In this document: one piece after another, positions 1-8,816 of the stretch
How the letters are laid out: the number at the start of each line of letters is the position of its first letter
Numbering within the stretch: position 1 is the stretch's first letter
From: Desulfobulbus alkaliphilus
GTDB taxonomy: Bacteria; Desulfobacterota; Desulfobulbia; Desulfobulbales; Desulfobulbaceae
Assembly: GCF_016918545.1 (NCBI RefSeq)
Contig: NZ_JAFFQC010000021.1
Coordinates: forward strand, 1-64,000
Length of the DNA: 64,000 nt
Reading direction: 5' to 3'
Notes under the pieces: model-generated
The model's database searches: none
Seen by the model: only the letters and a program-made list of their open reading frames with translations
Told to the model about the DNA's origin: nothing
Program-made: the position numbers and the translations under genes

Positions 1-342
1 TTGATTCAACAGAAAAGGTACGCGGAAGGCCTGGAGCTTTACCAGGCAGCGCTTGAGATGTTTCCCGGACGGGTCGTTTTTTACCAGGGGGTGGGTTGTT
101 GTGCTGGCCATCAAGGGCTGTACGACCTAGCCTTGGAGGTGTCGCAGAGGGCACTAAATCTTGAACCTGATCGGCAGGACCTTACCAACGATCTTGGATG
201 GTCTCTGTTCGAAATGGGGCGGCTTGAGGAGGCTGAAGAAGTCTTGTTGAGGGCGGTTGCTATGGACCCCTCGGATGAACTTGCGCGAGAGAATTTGCGT
301 CTATGCCAGGAAGCGCGTCTGGAGCGCAAAAGCATCCGTTGA
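1..342 (+). CDS. TPR-repeat protein, 5'-truncated by window edge
   Basis: The first 113 codons visible encode tandem tetratricopeptide helices: a unit ending LNLEPDRQD is followed by one beginning LTNDLGWSLFEMGRLEEAEEVLLRA and ending AMDPSDELARENLRLC. TPR units are protein-interaction scaffolds, so partner and pathway cannot be read from this piece. The frame is open to base 1, where a TTG stands, so the true start is probably to the left and this is a C-terminal part. The basic tail ERKSIR precedes the stop. No neighbour on the same strand is close enough to suggest an operon. Confidence 0.7.
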   Translation: MIQQKRYAEGLELYQAALEMFPGRVVFYQGVGCCAGHQGLYDLALEVSQRALNLEPDRQDLTNDLGWSLFEMGRLEEAEEVLLRAVAMDPSDELARENLRLCQEARLERKSIR

Positions 343-431
343 AATTGTTCAAAATGTGGTTTTCGGTTGAAATGATGAGGCTTGGCTGGGCCACATCTAT
401 GGATGGCTAGGAAAGTGCCGGCGGGTGAACT

Positions 432-626
432 TCAGGGCTGTTTTGCAGCGAACGCTTCGGCAGAAGGAGGAGACTCGGTCCCTTCGGGAAGGGCAAGCGC
501 CCTCTCACCGGCTTTGCCCACTCCCTCCACGGCACTTGAAGACAAGACCGTTTTGCGCAGGAGTTTGTCCCTGATGGTGCGGTCCTTGAGATAGACATTC
601 GTTGAGACTAAGGAGGTCTTTTTCAT
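432..626 (-). CDS. Small hypothetical protein (64 aa)
   Basis: From the ATG at 626 this reads a 64-residue protein beginning MKKTSLVSTNVYLKDR with a segment RKTVLSSSAVEGVG. The pattern of an S/T-N-x-YLKD motif followed by SSSAVEGV resembles short conserved hypothetical proteins of delta-proteobacteria, but I cannot name a family. No good Shine-Dalgarno sequence precedes the ATG, which lowers confidence. Opposite-strand frames over the same bases look non-coding. It lies alone in an otherwise decayed region. Confidence 0.4.
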   Translation of the reverse strand: MKKTSLVSTNVYLKDRTIRDKLLRKTVLSSSAVEGVGKAGERALALPEGTESPPSAEAFAAKQP

Positions 627-930
627 TGGTTCAAAATACCATAAGTCGATCGAATACAAAAGCAAAGAGACCAGGAATGGTGCAACCGGGCAGCAAGTGT
701 TTTTTCCATTAAAACGACTCAAAGCCTATCATCGCTACCGACGACAGAGGAAATTCTTAATAGCCGGTTCATCCGTGCTTCTTTGCAGATCATCAGCCTT
801 ATCGCAGGCCCAATAAATGACCTTTATCGCTTAGATTTTCCAGTTTTTTCGTTTCTTCCATCACGCGGTTTCTTCTTTCTTGGCCGAAGGCCATGTGTTT
901 CTCCCCTTTTTCTTGATCCCTCAAACCGCC

Positions 931-975
931 AAAAAATAAACGGCTGCCCAACCGTCATGGTCGGAGCAGCCGTTT
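931..975 (-). terminator. Rho-independent terminator, minus strand
   Basis: AAACGGCTGC (938-947) pairs with GCAGCCGTTT (966-975). Read on the minus strand the hairpin is followed by ATTTTTT. It implies a minus-strand gene that once ended near 980-1200. Only a decayed frame is left there (reading VESIPDSPTVGVKHTQASG), interrupted by the REP-like repeats. Confidence 0.6.
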
Positions 976-1000
976 GCGTTGCTGGGGTTTCTTGGTTTGT

Positions 1001-1378
1001 AAAAATAAGGGAAGTGTCCCTAATTTTTTTGGATCGGACGCCACCGGCCGAGGTCACGTTCACCTTGCCGCTCCCCGATGCCTGGGTGTGCTTGACCCCG
1101 ACGGTGGGACTGTCTGGGATGGATTCAACGATAATTTCCGGCGGCGCTGCTTGCTGACCACCACCATCAATATTCGTAACCAGGGGCTGTGATGAGGTGT
1201 TCCTTGCCCTCCGCCCAGGAAAATTAGGGAAAATTAGGGACACTTCCCCTATTTTCGTGAGGTAATACGGACATATATTTCAAAGTGCATAAAAATAGGG
1301 GAAGTGTCCCTAATTTTTTACCTAATTTTTTACAGTTCATAAAAATAGGGGAAGTGTTTGTGTCCCTAATCTTTTTTG
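1001..1378. repeat. REP-like repeats, core GGGAAGTGTCCCTAATTTTT (4 copies)
   Basis: Four near-identical 25-40 bp units lie at 1001-1030, 1219-1256 (inverted), 1288-1320 and 1338-1378, all built on AATAGGGGAAGTGTCCCTAA. Two are facing inverted partners and two are direct copies. Repeats of this style flank RAYT (REP-associated tyrosine transposase) genes in many bacteria, and a transposase-like tail lies just downstream at 1569-1646. No intact transposase is present, so they look like remains of a RAYT unit. Confidence 0.6.
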
Positions 1379-1392
1379 ATCGCATTGGTGCG

Positions 1393-1572
1393 CTTGATTC
1401 CGGATGGGCTCGAAAATTTATGGTTTCCGCCCTGACCATGATCGGCTTACATGAGATGATGGCACGTTATGCCAGTTATGCAGACCTTGCGGAAATCATC
1501 CGCCATCGCTTTACGCAACCAAAAGAAACCCTCAAAGAGCGTTATGGCCGGCTGGTGTTTATATATTCCTAA
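1393..1572 (+). pseudogene. HipA-like kinase toxin fragment
   Basis: The plus frame reads SGWARKFMVSALTMIGLHEM, then MARYASYADLAEIIRHR and a stretch ending KERYGRLVF, before stopping at 1570-1572. This matches the middle of HipA-family serine/threonine kinases, just before the catalytic NxxxGNTDDHxRN segment, which is missing. The N-terminal half is also absent, because the REP-like repeats run directly into the fragment. It is therefore a non-functional relic of a HipBA toxin-antitoxin locus. Identification is from recalled family pattern only. Confidence 0.55.
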
Positions 1573-1646
1573 AAGAAATTGGGGATTGTCTCGGTATTAA
1601 TTATACAACAGTCAGCAAGGTGGCGAGAGGAAAGGTAAAAAAGTGA
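1569..1646 (+). pseudogene. C-terminal helix-turn-helix tail of a RAYT-like transposase
   Basis: A +1-shifted frame overlapping the end of the HipA fragment reads LKEIGDCLGINYTTVSKVA and ends GKVKK-stop. This is the typical C-terminal HTH (hLKEIGxxLGxxYxTVS) appended to some REP-associated tyrosine transposases. Only about 26 codons remain and the catalytic HUH domain is absent. Fusion of two unrelated fragments plus repeats marks a recombination scar. Confidence 0.5.
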
Positions 1647-1675
1647 TATTTCAAGACCTGACCCTTGCTATGCTC

Positions 1676-1703
1676 GGGGAGCCTTCGGGCTCCCCATTTT
1701 TTT
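1676..1703 (+). terminator. Rho-independent terminator
   Basis: GGGGAGCC, a TTCG loop and GGCTCCCC (1676-1695) are followed by ATTTTTTT. It lies just after the transposase tail and a CAAGACCTGACCC motif (1652-1664). Confidence 0.8.
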
Positions 1704-2263
1704 GCGCTCGCGGTCTCCTTGATCAATTCGTTGCCCCCATGCCTAAAAAAAACTCGGGGGTCCGGGGCAGAGCCCCGGTACGGCCTGCCCTTGCATGATG
1801 CCCATCGTTTTAACAGGAAAGTTGGCCATCATTTATAGAGAACAGGCTCAATCCGTGAGGCTGTACCATTACCATTTTGCAAAAATAGTAAGCGTATGCA
1901 ACCCTGAAGCGCGGACCTGCGATGTTTAGTGACACAATGTGGTACATGTGTTAAAAGGTGTTGCACTGAGCAAGGATGGTATTGACCAGCTTTGATCAGC
2001 AAATATGGAATCCCTGGTTTCATTTCCTGAACCAGTTCTGAATCTGAAACTGGATACGGTTCAGCAACGGTGACATTTCCGCAAGCGCTGTAATTGAAGC
2101 AGTTGCTATTGGTGTGCCAAGTTGATGACCCGACGGTTCCTGGCGCATTAACAATTGGTGACAGGGTCAGGTTTGAAGAATAGAGGGAACGTCGTACGTG
2201 GTGGCAGAGATCTATCCACTACTAGACAGATTAAGATAAGTCTGACGATCAGGAGTTGTAACG
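1704..2263. other. Stretch without a recognisable gene
   Basis: About 560 bp with no open frame resembling a protein. The final part carries AGGAG at 2251-2255, the ribosome site of the lipoprotein gene. I could not pick a convincing promoter. Confidence 0.5.
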
Positions 2264-2626
2264 ATGAAAATACTGTTGCTGGGGTATGCCCTTGTTGTTC
2301 CTTTTTTTCTGGTTGCCTGCAACGGCGGTGCACAATACGGCGCCGGCGTCGATACAGGTACGCCCAAAGTTCAGGTCAAGGACATATTTATGCGGTCTGA
2401 TTTGATGGGTAAAAAGGTCACCCTGGAAGGTCGCGTAGTCAGTCAGTGTGCATCAAATGGGTGCTGGTTTTATCTGCAGGACGAAACCGGTCAGGTCTAT
2501 GTCGACCTGTCGCGCAATGGATTCGAGTTGCCCTCGCTGCCGAACAAAACGGTCATTGCCAGTGGTACGGTAGCCAGAAGCCAGCAGGCTTTTTTGTTGA
2601 TTGCCACCGGAGTTGAAGTCAAATGA
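2264..2626 (+). CDS. Lipoprotein with OB-fold-like domain
   Basis: A 120-residue exported lipoprotein. A hydrophobic N-terminus ends in lipobox LVAC with Cys19 as the lipidated residue. The mature part holds a compact beta domain (MGKKVTLEGRVVSQCASNG, then CWFYLQDETGQVYVDL) resembling the small OB-fold nucleic-acid-binding-like or DUF4920-type domains found in periplasmic proteins. AGGAG lies 8 bp before the ATG. Its stop overlaps the permease start (ATGA), so it is co-translated with the ABC exporter and probably serves it in the envelope. The ligand is unknown. Confidence 0.75.
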   Translation: MKILLLGYALVVPFFLVACNGGAQYGAGVDTGTPKVQVKDIFMRSDLMGKKVTLEGRVVSQCASNGCWFYLQDETGQVYVDLSRNGFELPSLPNKTVIASGTVARSQQAFLLIATGVEVK

Positions 2627-3789
2627 CCAGCTATTTGAAACTTGCCGCAAAAAACATCCTGCGTCATCGTACCCGCAGCGTTTTAACCATGCTCGGTATC
2701 TCTGCATCGGTTGGTGTGCTGTTTGCCGTTTTATCCTTCAATAAAGGATTTACTGAAGGCCTCGTGCTTGAATTGGAGCGTACCGGTCTCCACTTTATGA
2801 TTGTGCCATCCGGATGTGCACATGAGGTGGCGGCTCTGGTTTTACACGGAGCGGTTATCCCCAAGTTTCTCGATACCGGGGTAATGGAACATGTGGGGCG
2901 TACTGAAGGTATTGATCTGGCAACACCTATTCTGGTGGCCCAGTTGCCGGATCAACAGCGCGGCAAGATCGATCTGATCTACGGTATCGATATGGCGGTG
3001 CTGGAGGCGATTAAGCCGGCTTGGAAAATCACTGGTACGATTCCGCGCCATGAGCACGAGGTGTTGTTGGGGTACGAGGTTGCCAAGCACGACAATCTCA
3101 AGCCGGGCGATCACTTCTCTTCGCCAACCGAGGGCGTTGATCTGGTGGTTGCAGGAATCGTAGGATATTCCGGCAGTCAGGACGATGCCTTTGTCTACCT
3201 GCCGATTAAAACAGCCCAGAGCCTGATAGGCTATCCACAAGCCGCAACCGCCATCGGCGTCAAGGTCGACGACCCGATCCGCATTGGTGCCATTACCGAG
3301 GCACTGACATCAAAGGTACCCGGCATCCAGATTGTCACCATGGGCGAAGTTATGAATTCCGTGAGCAATCTTGCAGCTGCAGCACGGGCATTGAGTCTGT
3401 CTATCGTGCTGATTGCAATTTTGATCAGCGCAGTCGGGGTAATGAATTCGATTCTGATGGCGGTGTTCGAGCGCACCCAGGAGATCGGCATGATGCGTGC
3501 GGTCGGCGCGTCACGCTGGGATATCTTCCGCATTATCATAAGTGAAACAACGATTCTCGCCCTTTGTGGTGGTGTTGTCGGCATTGTGCTTTCCACCCTC
3601 GGCGCACGTTTGATTGAAGCCTTTGTCCGCTCAGTCATGCCTTTTGTGCCCTCTGGTAAACTGATCAGCTTTGATCCGGTCGTGGCGCTCGGAAGCGTAA
3701 CCTTTATCTTTATTATCGGGCTCTGTGCTGGAATGTATCCTGCGGTCAAAGCATCTAATATTAATCCGGTAGAGGCAATCAAGGGATGA
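2623..3789 (+). CDS. ABC transporter permease (MacB/LolC-FtsX type)
   Basis: A 388-residue permease with the MacB layout: one membrane helix near residues 15-40, a periplasmic MacB_PCD domain of about 200 residues, then three C-terminal helices with the FtsX signature (FERTQEIGMMRAVGAS followed by WDIFRIIISE). It overlaps the lipoprotein stop and the ATPase start by 4 nt each, giving a lipoprotein-permease-ATPase operon. Such systems drive lipoprotein release or efflux from the periplasm by mechanotransmission rather than by a membrane channel. Substrate not deducible. Confidence 0.88.
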   Translation: MTSYLKLAAKNILRHRTRSVLTMLGISASVGVLFAVLSFNKGFTEGLVLELERTGLHFMIVPSGCAHEVAALVLHGAVIPKFLDTGVMEHVGRTEGIDLATPILVAQLPDQQRGKIDLIYGIDMAVLEAIKPAWKITGTIPRHEHEVLLGYEVAKHDNLKPGDHFSSPTEGVDLVVAGIVGYSGSQDDAFVYLPIKTAQSLIGYPQAATAIGVKVDDPIRIGAITEALTSKVPGIQIVTMGEVMNSVSNLAAAARALSLSIVLIAILISAVGVMNSILMAVFERTQEIGMMRAVGASRWDIFRIIISETTILALCGGVVGIVLSTLGARLIEAFVRSVMPFVPSGKLISFDPVVALGSVTFIFIIGLCAGMYPAVKASNINPVEAIKG

Positions 3790-4442
3790 TTGAATTAAAA
3801 AATATCGAAAAGACCTATCGTCGCGGAGTCGAAAATGTTCGCGCCTTACGTGACGTTGATTTGACTATCGACGCTGGGGAGACGATCGCCATCGTTGGCC
3901 CTTCCGGTGCCGGTAAAACCACCTTGCTGCACATCCTTGGCTGCCTTGATCAACCAACAAAGGGTGATGTTTTTCTTGATGGGGTTAATACCGCCGGCAT
4001 GCCCGAGTCGCAACTGGTAAAAATCCGCAGGGAGAAAATTGGTTTTGTTTTTCAACAGTTCTATCTGATCCCCGGATTAAGTGTTTTTGACAATATCGCC
4101 CTGCCATTGCTCTTCAGTAAAAAACCGGCCGACCGTAAAAAGATCGAAAAGCTGGCGGAAATGGTTGGCCTCGAACATCGCCTCAATCATGCCCCAGCGC
4201 AGTTGAGCGGTGGCGAGATGCAGCGTACCGCCATCGCCCGTGGGCTGGTCAATGATCCGGCAGTGCTGCTGGCGGATGAACCAACGGGGAACCTGGATAC
4301 AGAAAACAGCGAAAAAATCTATGCTGTTTTGCGCCGGCTCAGTGATGAGGGGTTGACAACAATCATGATTACCCACAATCAGGAACTTGCTGCCCGCGCA
4401 GAGCGTACCGTCAAAATCAAGGACGGAATGATCTGCACCTGA
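3786..4442 (+). CDS. ABC transporter ATP-binding protein (MacB/LolD family)
   Basis: 218 residues with Walker A GPSGAGKTT at 38-46, signature LSGGEMQR, Walker B VLLADEPTGNLD and a switch His in MITHNQE. LSGGEMQR with EPTGNLD is typical of the LolD/MacB/FtsE group, matching the FtsX-type permease just upstream. The ATGA overlap with the permease indicates translational coupling. It energises that permease at the inner membrane face. Confidence 0.9.
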   Translation: MIELKNIEKTYRRGVENVRALRDVDLTIDAGETIAIVGPSGAGKTTLLHILGCLDQPTKGDVFLDGVNTAGMPESQLVKIRREKIGFVFQQFYLIPGLSVFDNIALPLLFSKKPADRKKIEKLAEMVGLEHRLNHAPAQLSGGEMQRTAIARGLVNDPAVLLADEPTGNLDTENSEKIYAVLRRLSDEGLTTIMITHNQELAARAERTVKIKDGMICT

Positions 4443-4554
4443 AATATTATCCTTAACAACAGATGTAGATGGCACCATGGAGTGTTCCGTTGACCACCTC
4501 GCACACTCACTACATTGACTTCAGCTTAGCGTACCCCTATCTGCTGCCCTATTT

Positions 4555-4740
4555 TCAACCTGTCTGCCTTACGATAGAGATATTGAATGAACTCTCAAGC
4601 AGCCCAATGAAAGTGTCCCGCACATACTGCCAGTAACAGGTTGGCTCCTCGAAGGGAGAATTGATAATCAGTTTTTCAATCTGGCGGTTGCTCATCTTTT
4701 GCTTGACATTCAAGTCATCAAAACCAGTAATATAAGACAA
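4555..4740 (-). pseudogene. N-terminal remnant of a restriction/DEAD-helicase endonuclease
   Basis: From Met16 (4695) the frame reads SNRQIEKLIINSPFEEPTCYW and then degenerates to a stop. NSPxEEPxxYW is the recalled N-terminal hallmark of large type III-like restriction helicases (BPTD_3080-like). Nothing further of such a gene is present, so this is at best a relic of about 45 codons. The surrounding 4443-4990 holds no other recognisable gene. Confidence 0.4.
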
Positions 4741-4991
4741 ATGGATTGGGACTACCCGGTCGGCGTCTGGCTTCTTGGACTACCAAGAGGGCTTTCGCTA
4801 TTTTAGGAAAATACTTTCAGGCCGAATCCATTAATTTTTCCCGTTCCATCTCTGTAAAATTTTCCATTCAATTGAGTATATCGACCTGGAAAAAGGAATA
4901 TTTTATATACCCCCAGGCCAAGGCTGGAGCGCTAATGACTCATGTAAAACTTCTGGCATGATTACACAGGTATTACACTGGCAAGAAAAAA

Positions 4992-5037
4992 CAAAAAAAG
5001 GGGTGCCAGCTGGTAAGCTGTAACCCCTTGTTTTTTT
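4992..5037 (-). terminator. Terminator of tRNA-Leu
   Basis: AAGGGGT and ACCCCTT arms bracket an inner GCCAGCTGGTAAGC region. On the minus strand the hairpin runs into a T7 tract. It sits directly 3' of the tRNA. The plus strand also has T7 after the hairpin, so it may act in both directions. Confidence 0.75.
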
Positions 5038-5039
5038 GT

Positions 5040-5125
5040 TGGTACCCGGAACGAGAATCGAACTCGTACAGCCTAAGGCCGAGGGATTTTAAGTCCCTTG
5101 CGTCTACCAGTTCCGCCATCCGGGC
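5040..5125 (-). tRNA. tRNA-Leu (anticodon UAA)
   Basis: The reverse complement begins GCCCGGATGGCGGAACTGGT, a leucine-type D arm. The anticodon arm AGGGA-CTTAAAA-TCCCT gives anticodon UAA. A long variable arm, as expected for class II tRNAs, is followed by a TTCGATTC T-loop and an encoded CCA end. The 86-nt length fits. The acceptor stem pairs fully with one G-U at position 1:72. Confidence 0.97.
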
Positions 5126-5134
5126 TAGGTGAGT

Positions 5135-5163
5135 TTTATACAATTGCTCAGAAAATTTGTCAA
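5135..5163 (-). promoter_or_regulatory. Sigma-70 promoter of tRNA-Leu
   Basis: On the minus strand TTGACA (5163-5158) and TATAAA (5140-5135) are separated by exactly 17 bp. The -10 box lies about 10 bp before the tRNA 5' end, so transcription starts at or next to the mature end. Confidence 0.85.
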
Positions 5164-5244
5164 ACTCCTTCTCGGACAGGTTTGTGGTGTTCCGGCGGGC
5201 GGATGTCGAATGCGGTCTGCCGGTTATTATGGAGCTGATTGGCG

Positions 5245-6423
5245 TCAGACTGATTTGACGATCGCCGTCATTTCCCGCACAGCCTGATCAAGGCCCACCA
5301 GTACTGCCCGGCTGACAACGGCGTGGCCGATGCTCAATTCCTCGATAAAGGGCAGGGCAGCAATGGGAGGGGTGTTGCGGTAATCGAGACCGTGACCGGC
5401 ATTGACCCGCAGGCCGGATTCAAAGGCCATTTCCGCTGTCTGCTCGATCAGACGGTATTCTTGCTCCTGTTCTTCCCGGGTGCGGGCCTCGCAGTAGCGA
5501 CCGGTATGCAGTTCGACGAAGACCGCGCCCGCATCCAGGGATGCCTGGACCTGGGTGGCGTCGGGATCGACAAAGATCGAGACCGGTATGCCCGCCTTGT
5601 TTAGCTTGGTAATGGCCTTGGTGATTTTTTTACTGTTGTCGAGCACATCGAGGCCGCCTTCCGTGGTCAGCTCCTTGCGTTTTTCCGGGACCAGGGTCAC
5701 CATATCCGGGAGGACCTCCAGAGCGATATCGACCATTTCGGCGGTCACCGCCATTTCCAGATTGAGTTTGGTCTTGACGGTCTGGCGCAGGAGGTGCACA
5801 TCCCGGTCCTGAATGTGCCGGCGGTCCTCGCGGAGATGGACGACGATACCGTCGGCGCCCGCCAGCTCACAGATACCGGCGGCCAGCACCGGGTCGGGCT
5901 CGACACCGCCGCGGGCCTGCCTGATGGTGGCGACATGGTCAACATTGATGGCAAGATAGGGCATGATGGGACTCCTTGCTGTTTGCAGGTGTTGCAGTAT
6001 TTTTCTTTCTTCCTCCTGCATGCGCAGGGCCTCCTGATCCGAACGTTCATGGTCGTATCCGATGAGGTGGAGCATGCCGTGAACGATCAGTTCAGTGAGG
6101 CGGTGATGGAGGCTGTGGCCCAGCTCCCGGGCTTCGCGCCGGGCGGTCTCGACGGAGATGAGAATATCACCGAGTTCCGTTTCCGGCACGGGAAAACCGT
6201 CGCTGGCCCCGGTGGCTGGAAAGGCGAGGACATTGGTTGCCCCTGGTTTATTACGAAATTGCTCGTTATAGGCGGCTATCTCGGCATCATCCATCAGGAC
6301 CACGCTGACCTGAGCGTTGTGCAGGTTCAGCAACGAGAGGAGCTGGTCGCAGCGGGCTTGGAGAAATCGCTGGTTCAGCGCTGCCCGGCTTATGGCGGTG
6401 GAGAGGTCGAGATAAACGGCCAT
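5245..6423 (-). CDS. YbeY-PdxJ fusion: rRNA-maturation endonuclease plus pyridoxine 5'-phosphate synthase
   Basis: One uninterrupted 392-codon frame. Residues 1-153 are YbeY, the metal-dependent RNase for 16S rRNA maturation and ribosome quality control, with the metal site H115-GML-H119-LIGYD-H125. Residues 154-392 are PdxJ, which makes pyridoxine 5'-phosphate from deoxyxylulose phosphate and aminoacetone phosphate ([27 protein letters not shown]). YbeY has its normal length but no stop. Met154 matches the usual PdxJ start and has its own AAGGAG, so fusion protein, free PdxJ, or both may be made. It follows phoH by 2 bp, the usual phoH-ybeY order. Confidence 0.92.
   Translation of the reverse strand: MAVYLDLSTAISRAALNQRFLQARCDQLLSLLNLHNAQVSVVLMDDAEIAAYNEQFRNKPGATNVLAFPATGASDGFPVPETELGDILISVETARREARELGHSLHHRLTELIVHGMLHLIGYDHERSDQEALRMQEEERKILQHLQTARSPIMPYLAINVDHVATIRQARGGVEPDPVLAAGICELAGADGIVVHLREDRRHIQDRDVHLLRQTVKTKLNLEMAVTAEMVDIALEVLPDMVTLVPEKRKELTTEGGLDVLDNSKKITKAITKLNKAGIPVSIFVDPDATQVQASLDAGAVFVELHTGRYCEARTREEQEQEYRLIEQTAEMAFESGLRVNAGHGLDYRNTPPIAALPFIEELSIGHAVVSRAVLVGLDQAVREMTAIVKSV
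5972..5977 (-). promoter_or_regulatory. Internal Shine-Dalgarno for PdxJ
   Basis: AAGGAG on the minus strand, 7 bp before the ATG at 5964-5962 that begins the PdxJ domain (would give 239 aa, the normal PdxJ length). It lies inside the fused frame and could allow independent translation of PdxJ. Confidence 0.6.
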
Positions 6424-6425
6424 GA

Positions 6426-7454
6426 TCAGCTGGCCCGCTCGGCTGGATTTGCGCCGGCATGGCGGTTGGTCTGGCGGGCCGCATCCTGCTGCTCGTAGGC
6501 ATGGATAATTTCCTGGACAAGAGGGTGGCGGACCACATCGGCCTTGGTGAAGTGACAGAAGGCGATTCCCTTGATACCGGTGAGGATATGTTCGGCCTGG
6601 ATGAGGCCGGATTTCTGAGTCCCGGGCAGATCAATCTGGGTCACATCGCCGGTGATCACCGCCCGGGAGTCGAAACCGATGCGGGTGAGGAACATTTTCA
6701 TCTGCTCCCGGGTGGTGTTCTGGGCTTCATCGAGAATAATGAAGGCATTATTGAGGGTCCGGCCGCGCATAAAGGCCAGGGGTGCCACCTCAATGACCCC
6801 ACGTTCGGTCAGTTCCTGGGATTTGTCCTGGCCCATCATGTCATTGATGGCGTCGGTGAGCGGCCGCAGGTAAGGATCGACCTTCTGGGCCATGTCGCCG
6901 GGGAGAAAGCCCAGCTTTTCTCCCGCCTCCACCGCCGGCCGGGTCAGGATGATCCTGGCAACCTGCTCCCTGGCCAGGGCGGCAACAGCCATGGCCACGG
7001 CCAGGTAGGTCTTGCCGGTACCGGCCGGGCCAATGCCGAAGACAATATCATTGCCGCGGATGGCCTCGATATAGTGCTTCTGGTTGACCGACTTCGGTGA
7101 GATGATCCGTTTGCGCGCGGTTATACAGACCTTGTCGAGAAAAATTTCTTCCAGCTTTGCCTGCGGCGAGGATTCGAGGATCTTGACGCCGAAGGCGATG
7201 TCCTGACTGAAAACCGGATAGCCTTTGACCAGCAGGCCGTACATCTGCTGCAGGGTGGCGGCAGCCAGTTCGACGGCATGGGCCCGGCCATTGATCAGCA
7301 GGCTGTTGCCCCTGGCCTTGATCACCACCCCGGTAGCCTGCTCAATAGTGTGGAGATTGCGGTTGAGGTCACCGAAGAGCATTTGAGCGATGGTGTTGTC
7401 GGCGAAAACAAGGTCCCGGGATATTTCCGAATTCAAAGCGGCTGAGGGTTTCAA
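6426..7454 (-). CDS. phoH: PhoH-family ATPase
   Basis: 342 residues. An N-terminal KH-like region (about 30-75) precedes the PhoH ATPase core with Walker [11 protein letters not shown] at 140-149, Walker B LDEAQN at 241-246 and [11 protein letters not shown] as sensor. PhoH-like proteins are cytoplasmic RNA-associated ATPases commonly found with ybeY. Here the stop is 2 bp from the ybeY-pdxJ start, and the upstream dsbA-like gene ends 1 bp before. The start [11 protein letters not shown] lies directly after that gene and fits family length. Confidence 0.93.
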   Translation of the reverse strand: MKPSAALNSEISRDLVFADNTIAQMLFGDLNRNLHTIEQATGVVIKARGNSLLINGRAHAVELAAATLQQMYGLLVKGYPVFSQDIAFGVKILESSPQAKLEEIFLDKVCITARKRIISPKSVNQKHYIEAIRGNDIVFGIGPAGTGKTYLAVAMAVAALAREQVARIILTRPAVEAGEKLGFLPGDMAQKVDPYLRPLTDAINDMMGQDKSQELTERGVIEVAPLAFMRGRTLNNAFIILDEAQNTTREQMKMFLTRIGFDSRAVITGDVTQIDLPGTQKSGLIQAEHILTGIKGIAFCHFTKADVVRHPLVQEIIHAYEQQDAARQTNRHAGANPAERAS

Positions 7455-7455
7455 T

Positions 7456-8322
7456 TCACCGTGTTCCCCCCGTAGCGTCCAGAGCTTCGTTGATCATCTG
7501 CTGCAAGGCCGGCAGGGAGCGATCCCGCACCGGGCGACTGTTGACAAAGAGGGATGGCGTTGCCGATATATCGGCCATCTGCGCATCATTGACATCCTTG
7601 GCCAGGCGCATCCTCGTTTCCATGCTGTCCCGGTCGGCTCTGAACTTATCCATATCCAGGCCGATAACCTTGGCGGTCTCTTCGATGATAGTCGGGGTCC
7701 AGTTGGTAATGGCGAAAAGGGCGTCATGCATCTGCCAGAATTTGCCCTGATTCTGGGCGGCGATGGCAGACAGGGCAGCGGATTCCGCGTAGGAGTGCAT
7801 CCGCAGCGGCAGGTGCTTGAAGGCGATGCGCAGCTTGTCCTCATTGGTGGTCAGCAGTTGATCGAGCAGGGGTTTGACCTTGCTGCAATGCGGGCATTCA
7901 AAATCGGAAAAGACGATCAGGGTGACCGGGGCATCTTCATTGCCCAGGATCGGGGCGCCACTGATGTCAATTTTTTTATTGAAGCTGATGTCTATGGCCG
8001 TATACACATTGGTTTTCTCGTTGACCAGGAACAGGAATTCGCCTCTGGGGGCGATGTCGATGGCGGAGGTGCCTGGATCGACCGGCATTTCACCTAATTT
8101 TTTGCCATCTGCAGCGAAGATATGGACTTTCTGGTCGGCACCGAGGATAAAAACAAGTTTGTTGTCCAGCGACTGAGTAAAATCAAGGGGTTGGGTCGGT
8201 AGGGCCCAAGAGGTCAGCACGGTCCAGTTGAGGTCGTTTTCGGGTTGGTTTTCGCTGGATCCCTGCGCCTGCAGGCTGATCGGGACCAGGAGCAAGGCGC
8301 AGATGAGAAGATGTTTGAGCAT
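7456..8322 (-). CDS. Periplasmic DsbA-family thiol-disulfide protein
   Basis: 288 residues from the ATG at 8322, chosen because AAGGA lies 9 bp upstream and a signal peptide (MLKHLLICALLLVPISLQAQ) follows. Residues about 30-120 form an unassigned beta-rich region with repeat-like strands (KLVFILGADQKVHIFAADGK, then GEFLFLVNE). The C-terminal thioredoxin fold carries the redox motif CPHC at 143-146 in FSDFECPHC and a cis-Pro segment SATPSLFVN. It likely oxidises or isomerises envelope disulfides. Oddly it heads an operon with cytoplasmic phoH and ybeY-pdxJ. Confidence 0.85.
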   Translation of the reverse strand: MLKHLLICALLLVPISLQAQGSSENQPENDLNWTVLTSWALPTQPLDFTQSLDNKLVFILGADQKVHIFAADGKKLGEMPVDPGTSAIDIAPRGEFLFLVNEKTNVYTAIDISFNKKIDISGAPILGNEDAPVTLIVFSDFECPHCSKVKPLLDQLLTTNEDKLRIAFKHLPLRMHSYAESAALSAIAAQNQGKFWQMHDALFAITNWTPTIIEETAKVIGLDMDKFRADRDSMETRMRLAKDVNDAQMADISATPSLFVNSRPVRDRSLPALQQMINEALDATGGTR

Positions 8323-8816
8323 GATGATGTGTCCTTTTTGGGCAATAAAAAAATGGAAAATGGTCACCGGTCACAATTCCCGGGTCATGCAGCCCTGTGC
8401 CTGCACCCGGTGCATGTGTCCCTTAAGTGTGTTTCGGGTCGACGGTTCATCTCCAGCCAACGGGCTTTCGAGAGGTGGACAGAGGGATTCTGTCCCCAAT
8501 TCAGTGTCTTCCGTGATCATAGAGCGGATAATATACTGAGGGTTGTGATAATGCGCAAGCAACAAAAACGTAATTTGCCTGGAAGGGCGAGGAGGGCGAT
8601 CCTTCCGGCAGCAAAACAAGGTTCACGGCCTGCCTTTGAAGCAGCCCGACCCTCTGAGTTATAGAAATGTATGACCCGAAGAATGCAAGCATCGTCGATA
8701 AAGGTTGGCTCCTGCGGGGGTGTTTGTTGGCTGGGGGCTGGTGTTCATGGGTGAATTTTACGGGGCAGAAAACCCCATGCCTGACTGAACTTGTTGAAAA
8801 CAGGATATTTTGTAAG
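8323..8816. other. Divergent intergenic region without a gene
   Basis: Separates the dsbA-like operon from nrdJ. It includes a family-2 dispersed repeat (8386-8420), a short inverted motif GGACAGAGGGATTCTGTCCCC (8475-8495) of REP style, and no protein-like frame. The bases nearest nrdJ become A/T-rich. Confidence 0.5.
8386..8420 (+). repeat. Dispersed repeat family 2, copy 1
   Basis: CATGCAGCCCTGTGCCTGCA followed by CCCGGTGCATGTGTC. It resembles the copies at 19840-19883, 49378-49402 and 59006-59048. Confidence 0.45.

Noticed and set aside
824-1243. 139-codon minus-strand frame
   Set aside because: It reads through the terminator stem and REP-like repeats; only a short middle part looks like decayed protein.
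8540-8760. Possible cobalamin riboswitch upstream of nrdJ
   Set aside because: The B12-dependent enzyme made this attractive, but none of the conserved B12-box sequences were visible and the NrdR boxes explain regulation.
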